64,000 nt of DNA from Sphingomonas sp. DG1-23 (GTDB lineage Bacteria > Pseudomonadota > Alphaproteobacteria > Sphingomonadales > Sphingomonadaceae): assembly GCF_030730875.1 (NCBI RefSeq), contig NZ_JAVAMA010000001.1, positions 248,001 through 312,000 on the forward strand, given 5' to 3'. Both the position numbers and the translations under genes were made by a program. The notes under the pieces were generated by a model. That model worked only from the letters and a program-made list of their open reading frames with translations, was not told the DNA's origin and did not search any database. Below are positions 7,482-16,000 of the stretch, piece by piece. Positions within the stretch are counted from its first letter, which is position 1, and the number at the start of each line of letters is the position of its first letter.

Positions 7482-10400
7482 TCAGATTTGCCGCAGGATC
7501 ACTGGATCGGTGATCTTGTCGTCCGCCGCGAGTAGCACCGCCTTTGACAAGATGATCGACAGCGTCCGGTCGCCCTGGAAAGGGAGCCATGCGGCATCGG
7601 GGGCCGTGCTGCTCGACGCCGGCACAATGCAGACATGTTGCCTTTGTTCGCCGACATGTACCGCGGCGGACCCGAGGTGAATGCGGTACAGGTGCTTCTT
7701 GCCCTGTACCAGCAGCCATTGACGGTCGAAGCTGCAGAGCGGCGCGATGGCCAGCCGCGGGACAATGCGCTGAAGCATTTCGCGCCGGATCTTGCCTGCC
7801 TCCTCCAGTTCGGCGCCGGTCGCTCGCGTCCAATAGTCGGCTGCCGCACCGCGCCTCCACTGGCTGGGGTGCTCGGCGTCGCTACCGCCGTCCAACCATT
7901 GCGGATCGCTGGCGATCGAGGCGACGCCGGTCAGCAGGTCGCAGTGGCGCATGACTTCGGAAAAGACGACTATCGGAACTTCTGCCAGCGGGGCTGCGGC
8001 ACCGCGATCCGGGCCATAGGCGCTGTCCTTGCCCGAATGGGTCTCCGCGATGCGGTGGAACATGACGCGGTCGGTGTTGACATAGACATAGGCCTGGCTG
8101 TCGAGCACGTCAGGATTATCGCCGCCCGTACCTTCGATCCAATAGTCCGCGACCAGCCCGTGCGTGCCGAGAGTCAGATGCCACGGAGCGTCGTTGGGTG
8201 CATCGACCCACATGCGATGTGTCACCGTCCAGCCGTTGAGCCGCGCCAGCGTCATTGCCTGGTGCTGCTTGAGAATGTGCCCTGCCCAGCGATTGGAATA
8301 GATGTCGGTGGCGCGCTCCGCATCGGTCAGGCGATAGATTTCGCGCCATACTTGCGCGAACGGCTGGACGACGTGCAGGGTCTCGATCCGGTCCCGCCAT
8401 GCGAGCACGGCCTCGGGCGCGTCCTCGATGGGGTGCCACAGGCGGATCCGCGCGTCGGAATCGGGCGCGACGACACGGCCCGCGACGTCGTGCAGTCCGC
8501 CCTTTGCGGCGATCACGCTGGTCCGGGTGCTGTCCTCGGCAACCCACCAGATCAGGCGCGCCGAGAGCGTTCGCAGCAGCGGATGATCAAGGTAACGCTG
8601 GCGCCATTGATCGATCGGCCAAGCGCGATCCTCGAGGAAGATTCGCTGGAGACGCGCGATCTGGGTGGCGAGATCGGCTTCGATTTCCTTCGCAGTCGCG
8701 CGCACCGCCTTGAGCGCCTCCCGGTCATCCTTCATTGCTGCGGTCGGCGCCTTGACTGTCTTGCCCTCCGGCGTGACCCAACGGATCGCGACTTCGCGAT
8801 TGCCAGATAGTGTGAGTGCCGCTTGACCGCCGCCTAGCGCAAACGTCACCGCGCCTTCCGCATCGAGATCGTGCGTCGGCACGCACATTTCGTCGAGCGC
8901 CGCCCGCGACACGCCGGCCTGCGCCGCAGCTTCGTTGAGCGCGACGTCGATCTTGGCCCGGATCTTCGGATATTTTACCCGCGCAATAAGCCGCGCGAGA
9001 TAAGGCACACCTGCGCCTCCCGGCAGCTGTACCAGCGTCCACAGGCAGGCGTTGCCCAGTTTCTCGTCACGAATTCCTACGCCGGGCACGGTCTGATAAC
9101 ATTTGCGGAGCGCGAAATCCGCCAGCAGCGGCGCCACGACGTCCGCCTCCCATTCAGCCGCGCTGTAGACCAGTCCGCGCAGCACCGGCTCCGCCAGTTT
9201 CGCGCCGTCGGGAGCACTACCGAGCGCGCCGATCACTGCCACTAACAAAGCCTGCCCGCGTTCTTCGCCAATCGCATCCCATAACAGCCGCGCTTCGTCG
9301 CGCCACTTCCGCGGCGGAGTCGTTTTGTTGGCGAGGGAGAGGCAATGCTCTCCGAACCGCCGCAGCGGTTCGGGCGCCGTTTCGGCAAAGGGGCGCACCG
9401 CGACGAGGAGCCCGCGGAGAAAGCGCGCATATGTCCCTATCCGCGCGCTACGCTCCCGATATCTGGCCGTGTAACTGGCGAGCACACGCGCGCGCTCCTC
9501 GGCACCGAGCGGTGCGCCGAAATGTTCGCGCGCGGCAAGTTCCTCCTCCGGGGTCGGCCCCAGACCATGGTCCGCGGCGCTGATCGTCTCCGCCAGCCAG
9601 GCGGCGTGCCGAGCGTCATATAGCCGGACGTCTAGCAGTGGGTTGAAATGCCACAGCATGTCGCCTTCGGGGCACCATACCTTGAAGTTGATCGTCGGTA
9701 GTTCGAACGGCCGCAGTGTACGCGCCTGCGCTTCGGATTCGCCTTCTAGCGCGCGCCTGATGTCGACCTTCCAGTCGTCGGGCAGGCAACCGATCGCGAC
9801 ATTCGTGTTGTTTGCGGCGAGAGCTCGTAGCGCTGTTTCGGTCGCACCGGCGCGGCGCCCGGCCGCCGTTTTTAGCGCAAGGTTGAGCAGATGCCGCGTC
9901 TGCAGCCCGGGGAATTTTCCCGCACAGCGTACCACGCGCCCGACCTCAGCATCATTGAGTGCGAGCTTTCGCGCAAGCATCCCGGTGGCCAGATTGGCCA
10001 TGCCGGTCTCGGCATTGCCCTGGACTGGGTACGACCGGAATTCGCCGCTGCCATCGCGCTGAAGGTCTGACCAGCGCGTCACGCCGAGATTGGCCTTCCC
10101 CTCGATGATCGCGATCAGCGCCATGAGGTGCTGGCCCAGCGCCTCGGGACCTTGATCAAGCAAGGCCTTGAAGGGGGGATATGCCGCCGCCTTGATCGCG
10201 TTGCTATCCGTCAGCGGCGTCGTCTCGTCGAACACGGCGTCGAGCAGCGGCGCGAGATCCGCACCTGCCGCCAGCCCCAGCTTTCGCCGGATGGCCAACA
10301 GCGACTCGTGTTTGCGAAGGTGCGCCTGCAGCCCGGGAGCAAGGTGGGTCGGCAACCCGGTCGCATGGAGGATCCCGCGCACGGCGCCCACCTGCTTCGC

Positions 10401-10985
10401 CTCGCCCATCCTGGGATGCGCCTCGATCGCCGCGATCAGCCGCCTGAATGCCGCTGTCAGCGTTGCATCCTGATGCCGCGCGGCCAGCCGCGACACATTC
10501 ACCGTCAGCGTGTCGCGCATCGAACCGGGATAGGTCGAGGGATGATGCAGTTTGACGAGCGTCTCTAGCGCCTCCCGGCAATCGACGACGCCGAGCAACG
10601 CCACGCCCCCGCCCGCCAACCTCGCCGCGGCGTGGGCGGTGGCGTGTTCAAGGACGGGCCGCAGATTGTTGAGCCGTCCGGAACGGCGCTGCCAGAGCGC
10701 CTCGGCATAGGGGAAGCGACGCAGCGCCTCCGCCAGAAGCAAGGCCGGTCCATCCTGCAGCGCGGCATCGGTGCGCGCGCGCATCTTCGCGCGCTCCTCG
10801 TTGGTGGGGTGCTCGCCCGCCATATCCGTGATGATCCGGCAGATCTCCCGCAGCGCGGGGTCGGTCGGCTGAAGCAATTCGGCTGTCAGCGCATCGTGAT
10901 CCAGATCGTCCCAGCCAAGATCAGCATGCCATTCCGCAAGCGTCGCCACCCGCGCGTGCTTCAAACCGAAGATGCGGCTCAGCAT
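7482..10985 (-). CDS. DUF4132 domain-containing protein (MolR/YehI-like)
   Basis: A 1167-residue cytoplasmic protein of the large DUF4132 family; its biochemical role is unknown. The N-terminal two thirds look like alpha-helical repeats (Leu/Ala/Arg-rich, no motif). The DUF4132 core is visible near residue 800 (WPIDQWRQRYLDHPLLRTL, then LIWWVAED), followed by PFAQVWREIYRL. The C-terminal part contains PLAEVPIVVFSEVMRHCDLL with ASDPQW, the usual ending of these proteins. I use the ATG at 10985, preceded by AGGGAGG; an in-frame start further upstream overlaps the neighbouring gene. It follows a 156-residue gene after only 4 bp, so the two form an operon. Relatives often occur with MoxR ATPase and vWA genes in conflict or stress islands; neither is present here. 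Confidence 0.75.
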   Translation of the reverse strand: MLSRIFGLKHARVATLAEWHADLGWDDLDHDALTAELLQPTDPALREICRIITDMAGEHPTNEERAKMRARTDAALQDGPALLLAEALRRFPYAEALWQRRSGRLNNLRPVLEHATAHAAARLAGGGVALLGVVDCREALETLVKLHHPSTYPGSMRDTLTVNVSRLAARHQDATLTAAFRRLIAAIEAHPRMGEAKQVGAVRGILHATGLPTHLAPGLQAHLRKHESLLAIRRKLGLAAGADLAPLLDAVFDETTPLTDSNAIKAAAYPPFKALLDQGPEALGQHLMALIAIIEGKANLGVTRWSDLQRDGSGEFRSYPVQGNAETGMANLATGMLARKLALNDAEVGRVVRCAGKFPGLQTRHLLNLALKTAAGRRAGATETALRALAANNTNVAIGCLPDDWKVDIRRALEGESEAQARTLRPFELPTINFKVWCPEGDMLWHFNPLLDVRLYDARHAAWLAETISAADHGLGPTPEEELAAREHFGAPLGAEERARVLASYTARYRERSARIGTYARFLRGLLVAVRPFAETAPEPLRRFGEHCLSLANKTTPPRKWRDEARLLWDAIGEERGQALLVAVIGALGSAPDGAKLAEPVLRGLVYSAAEWEADVVAPLLADFALRKCYQTVPGVGIRDEKLGNACLWTLVQLPGGAGVPYLARLIARVKYPKIRAKIDVALNEAAAQAGVSRAALDEMCVPTHDLDAEGAVTFALGGGQAALTLSGNREVAIRWVTPEGKTVKAPTAAMKDDREALKAVRATAKEIEADLATQIARLQRIFLEDRAWPIDQWRQRYLDHPLLRTLSARLIWWVAEDSTRTSVIAAKGGLHDVAGRVVAPDSDARIRLWHPIEDAPEAVLAWRDRIETLHVVQPFAQVWREIYRLTDAERATDIYSNRWAGHILKQHQAMTLARLNGWTVTHRMWVDAPNDAPWHLTLGTHGLVADYWIEGTGGDNPDVLDSQAYVYVNTDRVMFHRIAETHSGKDSAYGPDRGAAAPLAEVPIVVFSEVMRHCDLLTGVASIASDPQWLDGGSDAEHPSQWRRGAAADYWTRATGAELEEAGKIRREMLQRIVPRLAIAPLCSFDRQWLLVQGKKHLYRIHLGSAAVHVGEQRQHVCIVPASSSTAPDAAWLPFQGDRTLSIILSKAVLLAADDKITDPVILRQI

Positions 10986-10989
10986 CGCA

Positions 10990-11460
10990 TCATCCTCCCT
11001 GCAGCGGCGTGATCTTGAGGAAGGTGATATCGCCGGTCTCGGCAAAGCTCAGGTCCTCGTCCAGATCGAGGATCTGCCGCTCCCCGGTCAGCACGAAAAA
11101 TCCCCCGCTCGCAAATGCGGCGAAGGCAAGTTCAGCCATTCTCCCGGCGTCGGCAGGCGCCGCGTCGCCCGCCTCCCGGTTTTCACCAGGGAAGAGGCGC
11201 GTGCCGGGTCCATAAGGTCCGCGTTCGCCGTTGAGCTGCCGTTCCACGCTGTCAGGCACCACGAGGAATCGCCGCTGCATCTTGCGCAGCCGCTCCTCGG
11301 CATCTTGTGGATCGGTCTCAACCTCCGCCAGTTGCTCAAGCTCCAGCGCGATGCGTGCGCGAATCAGATCGCGCAAGCTGATCACCGGCCGATCTAGCGT
11401 CAGCGCCATCACCGGATCGCGCGGACGACCCGGCACCTCGTCACATATCGCAACTTGCAT
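10990..11460 (-). CDS. Unrecognised partner protein of the DUF4132 gene
   Basis: A 156-residue soluble protein I do not recognise. The first ~55 residues (VMALTLDRPVISLRDLIRAR) look like a strand-helix start and are followed by a Glu-rich helix with EERLRKMQRRFLVVPDSVER. The C-terminal half alternates strands and ends GDITFLKITPLQGG. No catalytic or metal motif is apparent. It begins at an ATG at 11460 and ends 4 bp before the DUF4132 gene, so the pair is almost certainly co-transcribed and co-functional. The promoter should lie in the 11461-11600 region. Confidence 0.65.
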   Translation of the reverse strand: MQVAICDEVPGRPRDPVMALTLDRPVISLRDLIRARIALELEQLAEVETDPQDAEERLRKMQRRFLVVPDSVERQLNGERGPYGPGTRLFPGENREAGDAAPADAGRMAELAFAAFASGGFFVLTGERQILDLDEDLSFAETGDITFLKITPLQGG

Positions 11461-11962
11461 TTCTTGCGCCCAGATTACACCGCATAGTTCTACACACAGA
11501 AATTAAAACCGAACAAACGTGCGCGATAGGTGTGCAACAAAACACATCTGCGTTAAGTCCCAGCTCCGATGATCGTCGCCTGACGCTTCGGGACAAAACC
11601 GTCGAAGAAGTTGCAGTGTGCAGTGAGCGGTGGCTGAGTCCGGGGGTGAGCAACCGGCGCCTGCCCGCGCGATCAGATATCCGCTAACGATGGCTGCGGA
11701 AGTCTGATCGTCTGCTTTCGGGAGCGCGCGCGATGGCTGTGATCGGCGGATATCAGGGCGCTTAGCTGCCGTCTCGTTTCGGTTGAACGAAGGTCCGATT
11801 ATGTGAGCTCGCTGCCCAAAAGCGGCCGGACCGCTAGCCCTCATCTCGTTTTGACGCGGGCTTGCCTGCATCTGTCCATTGACCGCCTATCGCCGGCAAG
11901 GCGCCTCGTACCAGTACGACATAGAGCCCAATGTGTCCCTGCATCCTCAACTGGCTATACCG
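11461..11962. other. Non-coding stretch upstream of the DUF4132 operon
   Basis: About 500 bases without a credible gene. A 122-codon open frame here (11503-11871, minus) is Arg/Ser/Ala-rich, shows no family pattern and was not called. Inverted copies of GATATCCGC (11676-11684) and GCGGATATC (11746-11754) are present. The stretch is less GC-rich than its surroundings near 11470-11560, where the operon promoter is expected. Confidence 0.4.
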
Positions 11963-12850
11963 TCAGTCGGAATATGTATTCGCAGCGATGATCGCGGCGA
12001 GGTGGGGTGTGCCAGAGGCTGTCAACAAAAGCGCGCCTCCGACCCTTGAGGCTTCGGGTCCAAAGTCGCGGACAAGATGAGCGCGCATGGCCGGTGACAC
12101 CAGGCTTTCGTCATGAACGAATTGCGGTCGTGACATCAGCCCCGCGGCGTGTGCGTCATCGGCCTCGGTGTCGCGGCTTAGGTCGCCGATCCGCTCCATG
12201 ACGATCGGATAGGCCGCGGGATCGCGCATCGCGTTCCCGGCGGTCAGCAGCACGCCGTCCATCAGGACGATCTTGGGCGTCGTTACGATGTTGAAGATCA
12301 TGAAGCAGGGGAGATGCCGGACGGTGTCGGTCGCGATCACGAACACCTGTCCTTCGATCGGCAGGATCGATCCGACATAACGGACATCGGGTCCGCCGAG
12401 TTCGAATTCGAGCAGGCCGGCGGCGCCGCGACGGATGATGCCATGCTCGTGAAAGAAGCGACCCGGGGCGATCACCGCGGGGTGGGTCGCGCGCCAGAAT
12501 CCCTCATAGGCCTCGCCGCGCAGATCGGTCGATGCGTGCGCCGCGTCGAGCGTTTCGGCGGGTAACGTCACTCCGGACGAACGCTCCGGCGCGGCGGCGA
12601 CCAGATCGACTCCGAACAAGGCGGCGAAGTCGGCGGGCTCGCGCTCCCAGTCTAGCAAGGTCAGCCCGGGATGCTTTTCGGCGAGGAAGTGCGTCAGGCG
12701 CTCGAGATTGTGCGCCGCCGGGTGGACCGCGCCCGAGGCCCATCGCCCGACCAGGGATTTGTCGACCTGGAGTTCGGCGGCCAGCCGCCCGCGGCTCATC
12801 GACAGGGCCTTGAGCGCCAGCGTGAGACGATCCCCGAAGCCGTTTGCCAT
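11963..12850 (-). CDS. XRE-type regulator with C-terminal sensory-like domain
   Basis: A 295-residue DNA-binding protein. Residues 5-65 form a helix-turn-helix: LALKALSMSRGRLAAELQ, then DKSLVGRWASGAVHPAAHNL. The remaining 200 residues (ILPIEGQVFVIATDTVR, CFMIFNIVTTPKIVLMDG) alternate strands and helices in the manner of a PAS-like or ligand-sensing fold, but I cannot name the family. The ATG at 12850 has AGGGGA upstream. It is divergent from the giant autotransporter gene across 210 bp that contain repeated GGTGCAT sequences, so control of the autotransporter is a reasonable inference. Confidence 0.7.
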   Translation of the reverse strand: MANGFGDRLTLALKALSMSRGRLAAELQVDKSLVGRWASGAVHPAAHNLERLTHFLAEKHPGLTLLDWEREPADFAALFGVDLVAAAPERSSGVTLPAETLDAAHASTDLRGEAYEGFWRATHPAVIAPGRFFHEHGIIRRGAAGLLEFELGGPDVRYVGSILPIEGQVFVIATDTVRHLPCFMIFNIVTTPKIVLMDGVLLTAGNAMRDPAAYPIVMERIGDLSRDTEADDAHAAGLMSRPQFVHDESLVSPAMRAHLVRDFGPEASRVGGALLLTASGTPHLAAIIAANTYSD

Positions 12851-12894
12851 CCTCGTCCCCTTTTCTCTCAAGAGTTTGGCCAGTCGATTGATGG

Positions 12895-12943
12895 AATGCA
12901 ACCCGGTGCATTTCGAGGCAACGCTCGGCGACGGGCGGTGCAT
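12895..12943. promoter_or_regulatory. Candidate operator between XRE gene and autotransporter
   Basis: AATGCA and TGCATT form an inverted repeat around ACCCGG (12895-12912). The half-site CGGTGCAT occurs there and again at 12936-12943, 32 bp further on (about three helical turns). It lies in the shared control region of the two divergent genes. Confidence 0.4.
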
Positions 12944-13060
12944 CTGATTGCGGAAGCGCGGGCGCCGTATCGAGCCGGCGGCCCAAGTCCAGGCCGCCGC
13001 CCGCCGTTTCGGCAGGCAGCCCCGGGGCGCGAGTCGCAATCAGGAACAGGGACACCGATC

Positions 13061-16000
13061 ATGACTGGATATTGCTCGCACGCCGCGCCTCCGGGGGCGC
13101 AGCGCTCCCATCGCCGTGGCCGCAGTGCCACCCGCATGGCGGCGCTCGCCGCCTCGGTCAGCTTCGCCGCCATCGCTTCCCCGGCCTTTGCCCAGTGCGT
13201 GGAGGGGCCGCCGGCCAATTTCACCTGCTCGGGCCAGACCGACGTGCCGCAGGTCATCATCGCCGACGATGCGACGGTGACCACCGATCTCGATTTCGTC
13301 GTGGATACGACGAACAATGGCAACGGCCTCGCGCTGCAGGTCACCGGCGACGGCTTGATCAGCTTCAACGGGTCGCCGGAGCTGACCGGCGCCGGCGCGC
13401 GATTCACCACCAGCGGCGCCAGCGGCGCGTCGGTGGGCGAACTCGCCATTTCGTCAAGCGGCCGCATTTTCGCCAACGGCAGCAACGGCCTGTCGCTGGA
13501 CAATCTCGGTGGCGGCGCCACGTCCGCCTTTTGGAGCGGTGCGATCGCGAACAGCGGCGGCAGCGGCATCCTTGCGCGCAACTTCGCGGGTTCGGGCGAG
13601 CTCTTCCTGCTCGTCGGCAAGGTGAGTGCGCGCGACGACGGCATCGTCGTGGAGCATAGCGGGAACGGAGTGGCCACCATCTCGGCGACCGTCGAGGTGG
13701 TGGCTCATCTCGGCACCGCAATACAGGCTACGCTGGACGGCGGGGCTACGGATCTCGACCTCACCGCGGACGAGGTGATCGGCGGCAGTTACGGTATTCT
13801 CGTCAACCATGACGGCACCGGCGTCGCCAAGGTCGATGCGACCGGGACCGTGACCGGACTGAACGACAGCGGCATCTCGGTGCAGGCTGGTGCGAGCGCC
13901 ACGGGCATCAACATCCGCGCCACGCAGGTCAACGGCCTGGTCTCCGGAATCGAGGTCACCAATCAGGGGATTGGCGACACGCTGATCGCCGCGAGTGGCG
14001 CGGTCGCCGGCGAAGGCAATGGCATTCTCGCCGTCAACGGCACTACCGCGCATGACATCTCGATCGGTGCCACCGACGTCTCCGGTTTCTACGGGATCCG
14101 CACCTTCAACCAGGGCACCGGCGCAACCTCGATCAACACCACGGGCCTCGTCGAGGGCACGGACTATGGGATCATCGCGCAGAATGTCGTCGGCTCGACC
14201 GACATGAATATCCGCGCCGCCAATGTCGCCGCCAACGGCAACGGCATCGAAGTGGAGAATTTCGGATCGGGCACGACCAATGTCGTCGTCGACACGGTGA
14301 CCGGGTTGGGCGATGTGGGCGTCCGCATCACCACGGCAAATTCTGCGGGCTCGGTCGACCTTACCGTCGGGGACGTGACCGGCGGCGAGGCCGGCGCCGT
14401 CATCTCGAATGGGGGCATTGGCGCCGCACGGCTCACCGCAACTGGCACCGTGACCGGGGCCAACAGCATCGGCATCAACGTCGGCAATGGTGTCAACGCG
14501 ACCGACCTGGAGATCCACGCCCACAACGTGAACGCCGGCTCGTATTTCGGAGTCCTCGGGCTCAACGAGGGTACCGGCGATACCTTGATCGAAACGACCG
14601 GCCTGGTCGCGGTTGACGACATCTATGGCATCATCGGACTGAACGAGGCGACGGCGCGCAACATGACGGTCTCAGCCGTCGACGTCATCGCTGGCCGCGG
14701 CCTCAGCATCACCAATTTCGGCACGGGCACGACCGATGTCGTCTCGACCGGAACCATTACCGGTTATTCGGCCGAAGGTGTGGTCGTCGGCACTAAGGGA
14801 GCTGCGACCGACCTGCGGGTCGATGTCAACGTCGTCAATGGCAACACTGGCGGCATGCGGATCAGCAACCAGGGAATCGGCTCGACCAGCATCCGTGCGG
14901 GCGGCACGGTTTCCGCTGCCACGGGGTACGGCATCGACGCCGCGATCGGCGCCACCGCGCTGGACGTCGCTGTCGATGTGGTCGACGTTACCGGGACTTC
15001 GGGCATCGTCGTCGACAACCAGGGAACCGGCACTACGCGCATCGCCGCGACCGGCACCGTCACCGGCACCACGGGGGCCGGCATCAATGTGCTCGCCTAC
15101 ACGCTGAACGACGGGGTCGAGATCGATGTAGCCGACGTCACCGGCTCCACCACCGGCGTGAACGTCACCAATTACGCCGGACCGACGACCATCACCGCGA
15201 GCGGTACGGTCAGCGCCCTCGCGGCCGATGGCTTCGGCATCGTCGTCGCAACCGGCACGGGCTCGACCGACATCCGCATCGTCGCGGCCGACGTATTGGG
15301 CAATGCGGGCGGCATCTACACCGAAAATCTCGGCTCCGGCGAGACTGCCATCACCAGCACCGGAACGGTCACCGGCGGGTTCAGCTCCGGCATCTTCGCA
15401 CGCAACGACGCCGGCGCGGCCGATCTGACGATTTCGGCGAACAATGTGCTGGGCGCGGAGGACGGCATCGCCACCGAGCATGTCGGCACCGGCACCACCA
15501 ACATCACCGCTGCCAAGGCGACCGGCCAGACCGGTGCCGGCGTGCGCGTCGATGCGAGCGGGACCGCGGGCGCGGTCAATGTCGCGATCGGCGATGCGAG
15601 CGGCGGCGATTATGGCGTGCTGGTCAGCAATTTCGGCACCGGCACCACCAATGTCGAGACCACCGGGATCGTCGCGGGCATCGGCGATGGCGGCATCGCG
15701 ATCGAGAATGGCGGCGCGACGACGGGCATTGCGCTCCGCGCCGCGCAGGTTAGCGGCGAGACCTATGGCATCGCAGTCCAGAACGGCGGCACCGGCAACA
15801 CCTCGGTCGTCGCCACGGGTCTGGTCACCGGGGCCGGGGACGGGATGATCGTCCGCAACGACGCGATGGCGAGCGACCTCGTCATCGACGTCGCCGCGGT
15901 CCAGGGAGGATCGACCGGGATCTTCGCGGTCAACCATGGCATCGGCAGGACTTCGGTCCGAAGCTCCGGCGACGTCACCGGCGACGGTCCTGCCGGGATC

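Noticed and set aside
11503..11871. 122-codon open frame upstream of the DUF4132 operon
   Set aside because: No ribosome-binding site, composition unlike the neighbours' coding sequence and no recognisable pattern.
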